A DNA stretch of 64,000 nt from Mycobacterium sp. ITM-2016-00316. GTDB lineage: Bacteria; Actinomycetota; Actinomycetes; Mycobacteriales; Mycobacteriaceae. Shown here in pieces: positions 36,758-44,982 of this stretch (its first letter is position 1; every line of letters starts with the position of its first letter). The notes below the pieces were generated by a model. That model searched no databases. It had not been told where the DNA came from and was given only the letters and a program-made list of their open reading frames with translations. The position numbers and the translations under genes are program-made. The DNA is taken from positions 2,976,001-3,040,000 of the forward strand of contig NZ_CP134398.1 in the NCBI RefSeq assembly GCF_002968335.2, given 5' to 3'.

Positions 36758-36794
36758 GTTCCGTATTATGAACCGAATGTATCGTTATGCGAAC
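36758..36794. promoter_or_regulatory. Two IclR-like operator sites
   Basis: GTTCCGTATTATGAAC (36758-36773) has GTTC/GAAC half-sites around an A/T-rich centre, the usual form of IclR-family operators. A related copy GTATCGTTATGCGAAC (36779-36794; 10 of 16 bases equal) begins 21 bases later, two helical turns. Both lie in the divergent region between the dehydrogenase operon and the IclR gene. Confidence 0.6.
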
Positions 36795-36886
36795 CACAGT
36801 GACACGCGGCTCTCAGCTGTGTCAAGGGTCACCATTTCGGGTGTGCCAAGCTCTCGGTAGGGCTGTGGAACGGAAAGGGGCACGTG

Positions 36887-37657
36887 ATGACGGATGGCGA
36901 CTCGCCCTCCCCGGTCGGCAGTGTGGACAAGGCCCTCGCGTTGATCGAGCTGCTCGCCGACGCCGGACCCGAGGGCATGGCTCTACGCGACGTGGTCGAG
37001 GCAAGCGGGCTCAACAAGGCCTCTGCGCATCGCACGCTGCAAGCGCTGCAACACCGAGGCTTCGCCGAACAGAGTGCCAACCAACGCTACCGGTTGGGTT
37101 CGCGCCCAGCGCTTTTGGTGGAGCGATTCCAGCGTGAGGAGAATCTGCCCGCGCTCTTCCGCCCGGCGCTGCTGGCGATCTGTCAGGAGGTCCAAGAACT
37201 GGTGCACCTGGGCATTCTCGAAGGCCGTGACGTTCTGTACCTGGACAAGGTGGAGCCCGACCGGACCCTGCGCGTGTGGTCCCGCGTGGGCCGTCAGGTC
37301 AGTGTGCTCACCACCGCGCTCGGCCGGGCCATGGTCGCCAGCGAGGGCGCCTCGGATGCGCAGTTGTCGGCGTACACCGCCGACGCGGAACCCGCGGTGG
37401 TCGACAAGTTCAGCCGAGCAGTCAGCGAGGCGCGGCGAAACGGGTTCGCCATGGAGCGCGAGGAGAATGAGGCGGGAATCTGCTGTGTGGGTGTCGCTTT
37501 GCGACGATCCACAGGTCGCCCCGTGGCGGTGAGCATCACCGGACCGAGCACCCGCATGGACGGTGACCGGCTCGACCGGCTGGGAAGCCGGCTGCGTGAC
37601 GTGCTCCGACTTTCAGCGCCACCGGGATTTTCGGTGGCACCGACTTTCGATGGTTGA
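36887..37657 (+). CDS. IclR-family transcriptional regulator
   Basis: A 256-residue regulator. The winged HTH spans about residues 12-75 (GSVDKALALIELLADAG; VVEASGLNKASAHRTLQALQ). The IclR effector domain occupies the rest (LGILEGRDVLYLDKVEP; LTTALGRAMVAS; VGVALRRSTGRPVAVSI). It is divergent from the sugar-acid operon and is its likely regulator; in related systems the effector is KDG or the imported acid. ATG 36887 has AAGGGG six bases upstream; GTG 36884 is an alternative. Confidence 0.92.
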   Translation: MTDGDSPSPVGSVDKALALIELLADAGPEGMALRDVVEASGLNKASAHRTLQALQHRGFAEQSANQRYRLGSRPALLVERFQREENLPALFRPALLAICQEVQELVHLGILEGRDVLYLDKVEPDRTLRVWSRVGRQVSVLTTALGRAMVASEGASDAQLSAYTADAEPAVVDKFSRAVSEARRNGFAMEREENEAGICCVGVALRRSTGRPVAVSITGPSTRMDGDRLDRLGSRLRDVLRLSAPPGFSVAPTFDG

Positions 37658-37851
37658 CGGCCCGCCGGAGCGCCCCGCGGCATAAGCCGCCTGCGGATCG
37701 AATGGAGCTCGACCAGCTCTGAGGCAAGCCAACCCTGGGGTTTCGGGTGACCCCAGGCGGGGCACACCGTCGACGCGCACAGCCTGCGCACGCTGACGCG
37801 ACGCGGAAGCGAACGCATTCCCCATGGGGATCACATCGGAAAGAGACTCAC

Positions 37852-38034
37852 ATGGCGCTCGACGACAATGACATCAGCACCACTCCCGCGGACGGCGGCG
37901 AAGGCACGGCCGACGGCGGAAGCAACCCCGAAGGTCACGACGGTGGCGTCGACGGCACCGCCGACGGCGAAGGCCCCGCCGACGGCGGAAGCAACCCCGA
38001 AGGTCACGACGGTGGCGCCGACGGCACCGCCTGA
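37852..38034 (+). CDS. Asp/Gly-rich repeat peptide, candidate modified-peptide precursor
   Basis: A 60-residue acidic peptide. It begins MALDDNDISTTPADGGEG, then has two copies of ADGGSNPEGHDGG-(V/A)-DGTA with a 23-residue period. It has almost no hydrophobic residues, no signal peptide and no cysteines. The ATG has GGAAAGAGA upstream. Its stop is six bases before the start of a JmjC-type oxygenase gene, so the two are translated together. The short leader-like N-terminus, repeated Asp/His/Asn core and adjacent modifying-enzyme gene are the pattern of a ribosomal peptide precursor; this is inference. It could instead be an intrinsically disordered metal-binding protein. No family recognised. 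Confidence 0.65.
   Translation: MALDDNDISTTPADGGEGTADGGSNPEGHDGGVDGTADGEGPADGGSNPEGHDGGADGTA
37909..38034 (+). repeat. 69-bp direct repeat inside the Asp/Gly peptide gene
   Basis: The unit starting at 37909 recurs at 37978. Over the 54 comparable bases only one differs (the codon GTC versus GCC), giving residues 20-42 and 43-60. The near identity at silent positions points to a recent in-frame duplication, so copy number may vary between strains. Confidence 0.8.
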
Positions 38035-38040
38035 GAGTCC

Positions 38041-39270
38041 GTGGTGCTCAGCCGTTGCATAGGCATCGACACTGATGTCTTCGCCACCGAGTACTGGGGG
38101 CAAAAGCCGCTGCTGAGCCGCTCGGGTGCGCTACCCCGCGACTTCTGCGATGTGTTGTCGCCCGACATGGTCGACGAGCTCATCGCCGAGCGCGGGGTGC
38201 GCGCCCCGTTCATCCGGCTGGCCAAGGAAGGGCACGTCCTGTCCAGGGACTCCTACCTCGGGCCTGCCGGCTTCGGCGCGGAGATCGGCGACCAGGTCGA
38301 CTCGGCGAAGGTGCTCAGTCAGCTCGGATCGGGCGCCACCGTCGTTCTGCAAGGGCTGCACCGGCTTTGGCCGCCACTGATCGACTTCGTCCGGCAAGCC
38401 GTCGACGACATCGGTCATCCGGTTCAGGCCAACGCTTACATCACGCCACCAGGCAATCGAGGCTTCGACTTTCACTACGATGTGCACGACGTGTTCGTGC
38501 TGCAGGTATCTGGCACCAAACGCTGGATCGTGCATGAACCGGTGCACGTTCATCCGCTGCCGTCGCAGCCGTGGACCGACTACCGTGACCAGATCGCCGC
38601 GCGCGTGTCCGGCGAACCGGTCATCGACGTCGAGTTGTCGGAGGGCGACTCGCTCTACCTACCGCGTGGGTGGGTGCACGCCGCGCAGACGCTGGACACG
38701 ACCTCCATCCACCTGACGATCGGTGTGGCGGCGACGACGGCAGTGGATATCGCGCGTGCCGTAATCGAGCAACTCGGCGCGGTCGAAGAGCTGCGGGCCC
38801 CATTGCCCTTGGGCATCAATCCGGTCGACAAAGACGATGTCGCGGCGACCACAGCGAAAGTCATCGCACAGATCGCCGACCATCTCCGCGACAACGCAGA
38901 AGTGCTGAGCACCGCTGCCGCCGAGCGGTTGATCGCCCGGCACGGATCGCGAACCAGAGCCGAGGCTGTCCGTCCGCTGGCGATGATGCGTGCCGCGGAG
39001 CAGGCCGAGACCGTGCACGTGCGCTGGCGCCGCGGCCTGACCGCCACCATCACGCACGAACACGACGACCGGGTGGCCCTGAGCCTGCCGGACAAGACCA
39101 TCCGGTTTCCCGTGGTGTGCTCCGATGCGTTGCGGGAACTCGTCACTGGCAGGACCGCTGACGCGAGGACGTTACCCGGTCTGGACAGCGCCGATGGCGC
39201 GGTGCTGATTCGACGGCTGCTCCGCGAAGGCGCGCTGGTGCCCTCCCTCACCGACCTGGCCCACCCCTAG
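38041..39270 (+). CDS. JmjC/cupin_4-type Fe(II)/2-oxoglutarate oxygenase
   Basis: A 409-residue protein of the ribosomal-oxygenase-like JmjC (cupin_4) family. The iron-binding HxD is in FHYDVHDVFVLQVSGTKRWI and the distal His in LYLPRGWVHAAQT. The N-terminus has the family's ATEYWGQKPLLSRSG, and the C-terminal part is the winged-helix-like region. Characterised relatives hydroxylate an Arg or His side chain in ribosomal proteins; others act on peptides. Starting six bases after the Asp/Gly-rich peptide gene, it likely hydroxylates that peptide, with Asp, Asn or His as targets. GTG start. Followed after nine bases by a ferredoxin-like gene. Confidence 0.85.
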   Translation: MVLSRCIGIDTDVFATEYWGQKPLLSRSGALPRDFCDVLSPDMVDELIAERGVRAPFIRLAKEGHVLSRDSYLGPAGFGAEIGDQVDSAKVLSQLGSGATVVLQGLHRLWPPLIDFVRQAVDDIGHPVQANAYITPPGNRGFDFHYDVHDVFVLQVSGTKRWIVHEPVHVHPLPSQPWTDYRDQIAARVSGEPVIDVELSEGDSLYLPRGWVHAAQTLDTTSIHLTIGVAATTAVDIARAVIEQLGAVEELRAPLPLGINPVDKDDVAATTAKVIAQIADHLRDNAEVLSTAAAERLIARHGSRTRAEAVRPLAMMRAAEQAETVHVRWRRGLTATITHEHDDRVALSLPDKTIRFPVVCSDALRELVTGRTADARTLPGLDSADGAVLIRRLLREGALVPSLTDLAHP

Positions 39271-39279
39271 GCTGAGCTG

Positions 39280-40164
39280 GTGACGCCGGAGAAACGCCCA
39301 CCGTGCAGCGTTCAGTCCCTGGCCCGTGACGAGCCGATGTACGGCACGGCGTCGGCCGGATCGTCCTGGCTGTTGCTCGAACTCGAAGGCGGCTGGGGCC
39401 CGTCGGCGTTCCTGCAGTCGCCGAGTTGTATCGATCCGACTCTGGGACGGTCGATCGTGCGCCGCGCCGAGTCGGCGGGGATGCGCATCGCCGCGGTCCG
39501 GCGACACGGCCGCCGGTCGCCGAGCCCGAGATGGCGGTGGTTCGTCGCGAATTCCACGGTGGGACAGCATGTTCTCTTTCACGGTGAGGTCGGCGAGGCA
39601 CATGAGTATCTGGACCTCGATCTCGCCGGCGGCGACGGTATCCGATCGGAAGATCCGCTCGTGGCTGTCTGCGCGCACGGCAAGCACGACCAATGCTGCG
39701 CTGTGCGGGGCCGGGCGGCGGCAGCCGCCATCTCCGCGTCATATCCCGAGATAGTCTGGGAGTGTTCGCATCTGGGTGGTGATCGGTTTGCCGCGACAAT
39801 GCTGATCCTGCCGGAAGGCCTGTGCTACGGCCGCGCCGACAGCACCGACGCCGCCGAATTTCTCCGGCTGTACTTCGACGGCAGACTCGACGACCGATAC
39901 CTGCGCGGCCGAACCTCTGTCCCCCACGCCGTGCAGGCTGCACAACACTTCGCGCGCGAAGCCTATGGCGACGACCGGATCGACGCACTGCATCCCGTCA
40001 CCGTCGACGGTGCCGACGGAACTGTCCGGGTGGTGTTGGCGGCCGACAACGGCGCGGTCGAGGTCCTCTTGAACGAAGAGATGTCCGGGCCGGTCTTCTC
40101 TCAGTGCCGAGCAACCACGGCAGGTCCGGTCCGGACCTACAGTCTGCGTGCGATCAGCACCTGA
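39280..40164 (+). CDS. Sucrase/ferredoxin-like (thioredoxin-fold 2Fe-2S) protein
   Basis: A 294-residue protein of the Suc_Fer-like family. It includes VAVCAHGKHDQCCAVRGR, whose cysteines are cluster ligands in thioredoxin-like ferredoxins, and VWECSHLGGDRFAATMLILP, the second family block. It would carry electrons in the cytoplasm. Directly downstream of the oxygenase (GTG start nine bases after), it may keep the oxygenase iron reduced or serve another redox step in the cassette. The family is common in actinobacteria and plants, without a clear biochemical role. Confidence 0.85.
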   Translation: MTPEKRPPCSVQSLARDEPMYGTASAGSSWLLLELEGGWGPSAFLQSPSCIDPTLGRSIVRRAESAGMRIAAVRRHGRRSPSPRWRWFVANSTVGQHVLFHGEVGEAHEYLDLDLAGGDGIRSEDPLVAVCAHGKHDQCCAVRGRAAAAAISASYPEIVWECSHLGGDRFAATMLILPEGLCYGRADSTDAAEFLRLYFDGRLDDRYLRGRTSVPHAVQAAQHFAREAYGDDRIDALHPVTVDGADGTVRVVLAADNGAVEVLLNEEMSGPVFSQCRATTAGPVRTYSLRAIST

Positions 40165-40201
40165 TGCCAGTGCCCAACTACTGAAAGGAGCCGCTACCGT
40201 C

Positions 40202-41344
40202 ATGCCGGCTACCACCCCGATCTCGATGGACATCGTGCGCGGCGCACGCGAACTGGAGCCGACGGCGAACGGCCTGCTTCCGCATCGGTTGCCTGGCTGG
40301 GCACGAGCGCAATGTGCTGATCCCCAGCTTGCGATGGCCGAATCCCATCCCGCCGGTTGCCGATTGGTTTTCCGGACCGAGTCCACGGTGATCGAACTGG
40401 ATGCGCTGCGTACCCGCGCGGCCTATCGGGGGATGCCGATGCGACCCGATGGTGTCTACGACTTGCTGATCGACGGCCGACTCGCCGCGCAGGCAAGCCT
40501 GACCGGCGGCAATGTACTGATGAAGGACGCCGCGAGCGGCACCGAGGAACTCCTGCCCGGCGCGCCCGGCACGATTCGCTTCGCCGATCTTCCCGATCGC
40601 CACAAGACCGTCGAGATCTGGCTGCCGCACAACGAAGTCACCGAACTGATCGCACTTCGCAGTGACCAGCCGCTGGAGAGCCTCCCGATCACCCGGCCCT
40701 CCTGGCTACACCACGGCAGCTCCATCAGTCACGGTTCCAACGCAGTTCATCCCACCGGGACCTGGCCGGCACTGGCCGCAGCAGGCGCCGGCGTGGAACT
40801 GATCAACCTCGGTATGGGTGGCGCGGCCCTGCTGGATCCTTTCACCGCACGCACGATGCGCGACATTCCGGCCGATCTGATCAGCATCAAGATCGGCATC
40901 AACGTCGTCAACGCCGATCTGATGCGCCTGCGCGCGTTCGGGCCCGCTGTACACGGCTTTCTCGACACCCTCCGCGACGGTCACCCGACAACTCCGATCG
41001 TCGTCGTCTCCGCGCTCTACTGCCCGATCCACGAAGACACTCCCGGACCGCTGGCACCCGATTTCAGCAGCGGCACAATGACATTTGTCGCCACGGGAGA
41101 TCCGGCAGAGACCAGGGCGGGCAAGCTCACGCTGCGCGTCATCCGTCGCGAACTCGCGGCCATCGTCGAACAACGGTCCGCGGTCGACCCGCACCTTCGC
41201 TACCTCGACGGATTGACGTTGTATGGGCCGGACGACTTCGCTGAGCTCCCCCTCGCCGACAACGTGCATCCTGGCCCACAGGTTCACCAACGTGTCGGCG
41301 AGCGCTTTGCGGGGACCATCCGCGAGATCTTCACCCGCGATTGA
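40202..41344 (+). CDS. SGNH/GDSL-family hydrolase
   Basis: A 380-residue esterase-type enzyme with an N-terminal beta domain (about residues 1-165) and a C-terminal SGNH domain. Block I is WLHHGSSISHGSNA (nucleophile Ser), block II INLGMGGAA, block III KIGINVVNAD and block V DNVHPG (Asp and His). There is no signal peptide. AAAGGAG precedes the ATG. It closes the four-gene cassette that starts with the repeat peptide; deacylation of a modified product is possible. Immediately after its stop, in the same frame, is a DUF3072 remnant. Confidence 0.87.
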   Translation: MPATTPISMDIVRGARELEPTANGLLPHRLPGWARAQCADPQLAMAESHPAGCRLVFRTESTVIELDALRTRAAYRGMPMRPDGVYDLLIDGRLAAQASLTGGNVLMKDAASGTEELLPGAPGTIRFADLPDRHKTVEIWLPHNEVTELIALRSDQPLESLPITRPSWLHHGSSISHGSNAVHPTGTWPALAAAGAGVELINLGMGGAALLDPFTARTMRDIPADLISIKIGINVVNADLMRLRAFGPAVHGFLDTLRDGHPTTPIVVVSALYCPIHEDTPGPLAPDFSSGTMTFVATGDPAETRAGKLTLRVIRRELAAIVEQRSAVDPHLRYLDGLTLYGPDDFAELPLADNVHPGPQVHQRVGERFAGTIREIFTRD

Positions 41345-41476
41345 AAGCGCGGCCCGCAACGCAGCTATTTGCACTCGCTTGCCCAAGAGGCGGGCGCGGA
41401 GGTCCCCGAGGACGTGACGAAAGCGCAAGCCTCCGACCTCCTCGAGGAGCTGCAAAAAAAGGCCGGGCGCGGCTGA
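41345..41476 (+). pseudogene. C-terminal fragment of a DUF3072 gene
   Basis: In frame right after the SGNH stop codon, 43 codons read KRGPQRSYLHSLAQEAGAEV, then PEDVTKAQASDLLEELQ and KKAGRG with TGA at 41474-41476. This is the conserved second half of DUF3072 proteins (GPQRSYLHTL..., TKAQAS). The N-terminal half and start codon are missing. The joint with the SGNH gene is exact, showing a deletion that removed the intergenic DNA. Only read-through of the TGA would express it. Confidence 0.75.
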
Positions 41477-41494
41477 TTGGCCCGGCTCACCGCC

Positions 41495-41959
41495 TCAGGA
41501 CGTCGCCTCGGCGGCGAGCCTGGACAGCGTGTCGTCCAGTTGGTCCTCGGTGACGAGCGGGAACTTCACCTTCTCCAGCAGCTTCTTGTCGGTGACCTTG
41601 GACCAGTCATAGGTATGACGGACCAGCGTCTCCCCCGGGCCCTGCGCTTCCAACTCCCATAGCCATTCCCAGCCGGGAGGCTCGGTGCCCGCGGGCGCCG
41701 TCTTCCAGGCCAGGAGCTTGTCCTTGGCATACCCGGTGACGTGGTTGTCGGTCTTGTATTCCCCGCCCATGTGGTCACCCTGCATGTTCATCGTGAACAC
41801 CTCGCCGACCTTCTGGATCCGGTCGGCCTGGTCGACGCTGCGGACAAACCCGGACCCATCGAGTACCGGATGCCGTTCGGGGTTGGAGAGGATGTCGAAC
41901 ACCGCATCGACGGGGGCGGTGATGGTTCGTTCGACCGTGACCTTGCTGTCGTTACTCAT
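41495..41959 (-). CDS. SRPBCC (START-like) family protein
   Basis: A 154-residue cytoplasmic protein with the START-like helix-grip fold: VTVERTITAPVDAVFDILSN, HPVLDGSGFVRSV, TYDWSKVTD near the C-terminus. Such proteins bind lipids or polyketide-like ligands in a deep cavity; common in mycobacteria. The ATG at 41959 matches where the homology starts. Confidence 0.87.
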   Translation of the reverse strand: MSNDSKVTVERTITAPVDAVFDILSNPERHPVLDGSGFVRSVDQADRIQKVGEVFTMNMQGDHMGGEYKTDNHVTGYAKDKLLAWKTAPAGTEPPGWEWLWELEAQGPGETLVRHTYDWSKVTDKKLLEKVKFPLVTEDQLDDTLSRLAAEATS

Positions 41960-42073
41960 CCCCTCAATCTGCCCAAAGTCGTGTCGTGGGAAACGTTGGG
42001 TCGCCGGGCGGCAAGCCGTCGCGTGGCCGGATCTCCACCCACAGGGCGGCTTGCGTAGGCACATTGGCGGCGT

Positions 42074-42520
42074 TCAGCCTCTGCGAACCGAACCCGGCGG
42101 CATGTCGACGCCGATCTCGTCGCAGATCGGCGGAATGATGATCAGCGAGCCTCGTGGACTGCAGAACGGCGTCCCCGGCGGCAAGGGCTGCGGCGGGGGT
42201 GCGGGCGGGACAACAGGCGGAGGCGTCGCCGGACGTGGCGCGCCCGACCACGGGTAGATGATGTTTGTGGTCACGTCGACGATGCCGTCGGAATTCCAGT
42301 ACCAGTCGTGGCAGACGTTCCAATCCCAGGACAACACCTGGCTGCCCGGGACGGCCGGATCACCCGGGCACCAGTGCGTGCATGTCATGCCGGATGGACA
42401 GTTTCCGCCCTGATAGCTGGGCCCCTGGGCGGCAGAGGTGGCGCCGCCGCCCATGGCCGACCCCGCCACGGCGACGCCGGCGGCTACCCCGATCGTGGCT
42501 GTGAATCGCAAGAACGTCAA
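42074..42520 (-). CDS. Secreted proline-rich protein of unknown function
   Basis: A 148-residue exported protein with a signal peptide (FTATIGVAAGVAVAGSAMGG, cleavage near TSAAQ). The mature domain has cysteines in GGNCPSGMTCTHWCPGD and VCHDWYW, then a proline-rich linker (PATPPPVVPPAPPPQPLPPG) and a final CSPRG...PPICDE. Comparable exported proteins occur across mycobacteria. Role unknown. Confidence 0.78.
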   Translation of the reverse strand: MTFLRFTATIGVAAGVAVAGSAMGGGATSAAQGPSYQGGNCPSGMTCTHWCPGDPAVPGSQVLSWDWNVCHDWYWNSDGIVDVTTNIIYPWSGAPRPATPPPVVPPAPPPQPLPPGTPFCSPRGSLIIIPPICDEIGVDMPPGSVRRG

Positions 42521-42699
42521 AGCCGTTTCCTTTCGTCGAGCACGGCCACGTTGGCATTGCTGTCCGATCAGTTCATTCCGTCCGACCGGCTACCGATCCC
42601 AACTACTTCACTGCGGCCTTGACATGGCCATCCGATCGAAAGCCTCGTGCCCGAACCCGATGGAACACCGCGCCGCAGATTTCGCACGACGAAGGTTCC

Positions 42700-43920
42700 C
42701 TAGGCCACCTGGCTGACACTGGTCGCCGAATCACCAATGGCGACATCACTTTCGCCCATCATCGTGCGCAGCAGAGCATGCTGTTGACGGTCCCCGCGAC
42801 GCGCGGCACGGTCCATGCCGCCGGGCAGCGTCAGGTCGACCGCACTGCGCACCACGTTGACCGGCAACTTGAGCAGCGGATACCACGGCGGCACGAAGGC
42901 AGGCAGTCCCAGCATCCGCATCGCGCGGGGTCCGAGAAAGGCGCTCGTCACCGAGAGGTGCTGTGCCCGCGCCAGCTGCCGCCGCAGCGCGGGAAGGCTG
43001 TCGAAATGCCAGGCCAGCGGATCGTCGGCCATCGGTGCGGCCAGTTGCCGGGTGGACTCGTCGGGCGCCGAGAGCGCGGTCAAGGTGTGGTACAGCACCC
43101 GGATGCCGTCGCGGAAACTGTGCGGTAGCCACTCGTCGTCGACGCCGATGAGCCACCCGACATAGCGCGTCAGGTGAGCCACAGCATCCAGATCCTCAGG
43201 CGCGGTCAGTATTCCCATTCCGAGGCTGGCCGCCGGCGGAGCAATGAGCGCACCGATCAAGGTGGCCGCCATATCGGTCTGATTGACCGGCACGCCCCAC
43301 TCGTCGGGGCGCCAGTCCGGCATCGCGCCGACATGCCTGCGCACGAAGGCGTGGATCAGCCGGACCCGGATCGTGGACCGATAACCGACCCCGAGCGGCG
43401 CGAGACCGTCCTCGGCGATGACGTCCATCGCCCACTGCATCGTCTCGGCGAAGCGCTTGTTGGAGCCCTTCTCCAAGGCCCCGGTGCGCAGCAGGGTCTT
43501 GTTGAAACCGGAGAACTGATAGCCGCCCAGCAGGGACACATCGCGCGCGATGTACATGCCATCGGCACCACCGCGCCGCATCGCGCGCTGCCCGCGCCGG
43601 ATCAGCCCGGGATCGACCCAGTCCGGCAGAGCCTCCACCGAGGAGAAAAAGTCCAGCAGCGGCTGCGGCGCTTCCGGCACATTTGCGATGCCTTCGGCCA
43701 GCGCCCGGTCGAACAGCGGACGGGTCTGCGGCAGGCCGGTGTCCACCATCCAGTCCAGTAGCCGATCCATGGGCTCGTCACCCACGGTGAGCCGCTCCCC
43801 GAGTCGATGCCATTGCCCCGGGTCTGGCTTGCGTATGCCCAGACCCGTGGCCAGGAGCTTGATCATCCCCGGGACCGGACGAGGTCCGGCAGGATGCCTG
43901 GTCGGGACACCCACGGTCAT
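42700..43920 (-). CDS. MpaB-family (DUF2236) oxygenase
   Basis: A 406-residue member of the DUF2236/MpaB family, which includes the haem-dependent rubber oxygenase Lcp. Segments: RDVSLLGGYQFSGFNKTLLR, GVGYRSTIRVRLIHAFVRRH (conserved Arg/Thr and the His that binds haem in Lcp), and GVPVNQTDMAATLIGA. Substrate in mycobacteria is unknown; lipids or terpenoids are plausible. The ATG at 43920 has AAAGGGGAG upstream. Two palindromes just beyond the start suggest repression by TetR-type regulators. Confidence 0.85.
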   Translation of the reverse strand: MTVGVPTRHPAGPRPVPGMIKLLATGLGIRKPDPGQWHRLGERLTVGDEPMDRLLDWMVDTGLPQTRPLFDRALAEGIANVPEAPQPLLDFFSSVEALPDWVDPGLIRRGQRAMRRGGADGMYIARDVSLLGGYQFSGFNKTLLRTGALEKGSNKRFAETMQWAMDVIAEDGLAPLGVGYRSTIRVRLIHAFVRRHVGAMPDWRPDEWGVPVNQTDMAATLIGALIAPPAASLGMGILTAPEDLDAVAHLTRYVGWLIGVDDEWLPHSFRDGIRVLYHTLTALSAPDESTRQLAAPMADDPLAWHFDSLPALRRQLARAQHLSVTSAFLGPRAMRMLGLPAFVPPWYPLLKLPVNVVRSAVDLTLPGGMDRAARRGDRQQHALLRTMMGESDVAIGDSATSVSQVA

Positions 43921-43955
43921 CGATGCTCCCCTTTGAGCCGATTTAGACAACGCTT

Positions 43956-43996
43956 GTAGTCAAAAGAGACTACCTGGCTGTTGACGGGTGTCAACA
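43956..43996. promoter_or_regulatory. Two palindromes upstream of the MpaB oxygenase gene
   Basis: GTAGTC-N6-GACTAC (43956-43973) and TGTTGAC-N4-GTCAACA (43979-43996) are both perfect inverted repeats, 36 and 59 bases upstream of the oxygenase ATG. Both have the form of TetR-family operators. No TetR gene is adjacent, so the regulator would act from elsewhere. Confidence 0.6.
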
Positions 43997-44063
43997 AACC
44001 GTGCCGCGCACACCCCCCGGGGTTCGGATGTGTGCCGGTCGGGGCGGTTGTACTGTCCTGGCC

Positions 44064-44945
44064 ATGCGCACGCCCCGCAACCCCGATGGCGACGCCCCGC
44101 TGTGGAAGCGGGCGGCCTTCGAACTGAAGTGCTTCATCAAGCGCCGGATCGCACCGAAAGGCATCCCAGTGGCACCGCCGAGCGAGCCGTACCTGGTGGT
44201 GCCGATCCTCGGGCAGTCCAACGCCTTCGGGATGGGCCTGCCCTTGGACCGGGAAGGGGCCGATAAACCGCACCCGAATGTGCACCAGTGGGCCAACAGC
44301 GGTCCGTCGAAGAATACCGTCGTCCTCGGCGCGGATCCGCTGGTGCACGAGACACCCTCGCGGCGTGTTGGTTTCGGCGTCACGTTCGGCAAGGCGTTGA
44401 CCGAGGCGACCAACCGCGCGGTTCTGCTGGTGCCCTGCGCCCGCGGCGACACCTCGTTTCATCCGAAGAACGGCTACACCTGGGACATCGAGGACACCAA
44501 GACTCGGCGCAATCTCTACCGTGAGGCGGTCCGTTCGATCGACGCTGCCCTGGCACAACATCCGGGCAGCACCGTTGCTGTCGTGCTCTGGCACCAGGGG
44601 GAATCCGATGTGCCCTTGACGTCTGGGCCGGACTACCAGCGCAAGCTCGATGCGCTGTTCGACGATCTTCGTGTCCGGTACGGGGCCGAGACCCCGATCA
44701 TCCTCGGCGGCATGGTGCCCGAGGAGATGGAGCTCAGCGGCAAGGATTACACGGTGATCGACGCCGTGCACCAGGACACCCCGAATCGCGTGCCGCGGAC
44801 GGCCTTTGTACCCGGCAATAGGGATTCGTTCAACAGTCTGGCCGATCGGCATTACAGCGCCGAAGGCATCCGAGCCTTGGGGCGCGATATGTGGGCGGCC
44901 TACCAGAGACTCGATGCTGCCGCACTGCGGGACTACCGCCGCTGA
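44064..44945 (+). CDS. SASA-type (carbohydrate esterase 6-like) esterase
   Basis: A 293-residue protein of the sialate-O-acetylesterase/acetylxylan-esterase-like group. The nucleophile Ser is in VPILGQSNAFGMG, a conserved block is VVLWHQGESDVP, and the C-terminal Asp/His pair lies in ADRHYSAEG. No signal peptide, though a basic N-terminus is present. Expected to remove O-acetyl groups from a sugar or another ester. Start ATG 44064 is chosen as the best placed; the frame extends 21 codons upstream. Confidence 0.82.
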   Translation: MRTPRNPDGDAPLWKRAAFELKCFIKRRIAPKGIPVAPPSEPYLVVPILGQSNAFGMGLPLDREGADKPHPNVHQWANSGPSKNTVVLGADPLVHETPSRRVGFGVTFGKALTEATNRAVLLVPCARGDTSFHPKNGYTWDIEDTKTRRNLYREAVRSIDAALAQHPGSTVAVVLWHQGESDVPLTSGPDYQRKLDALFDDLRVRYGAETPIILGGMVPEEMELSGKDYTVIDAVHQDTPNRVPRTAFVPGNRDSFNSLADRHYSAEGIRALGRDMWAAYQRLDAAALRDYRR

Positions 44946-44982
44946 CCCGAACCGTCCGCGCCCCATCTGGTGCGCCGCGACA

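Noticed and set aside
37852..38034. Reading the Asp/Gly peptide as a calcium-binding RTX repeat protein
   Set aside because: The repeat is 23 residues long, not the nine-residue GGxGxDxxx pattern, and there is no secretion signal or partner exporter.
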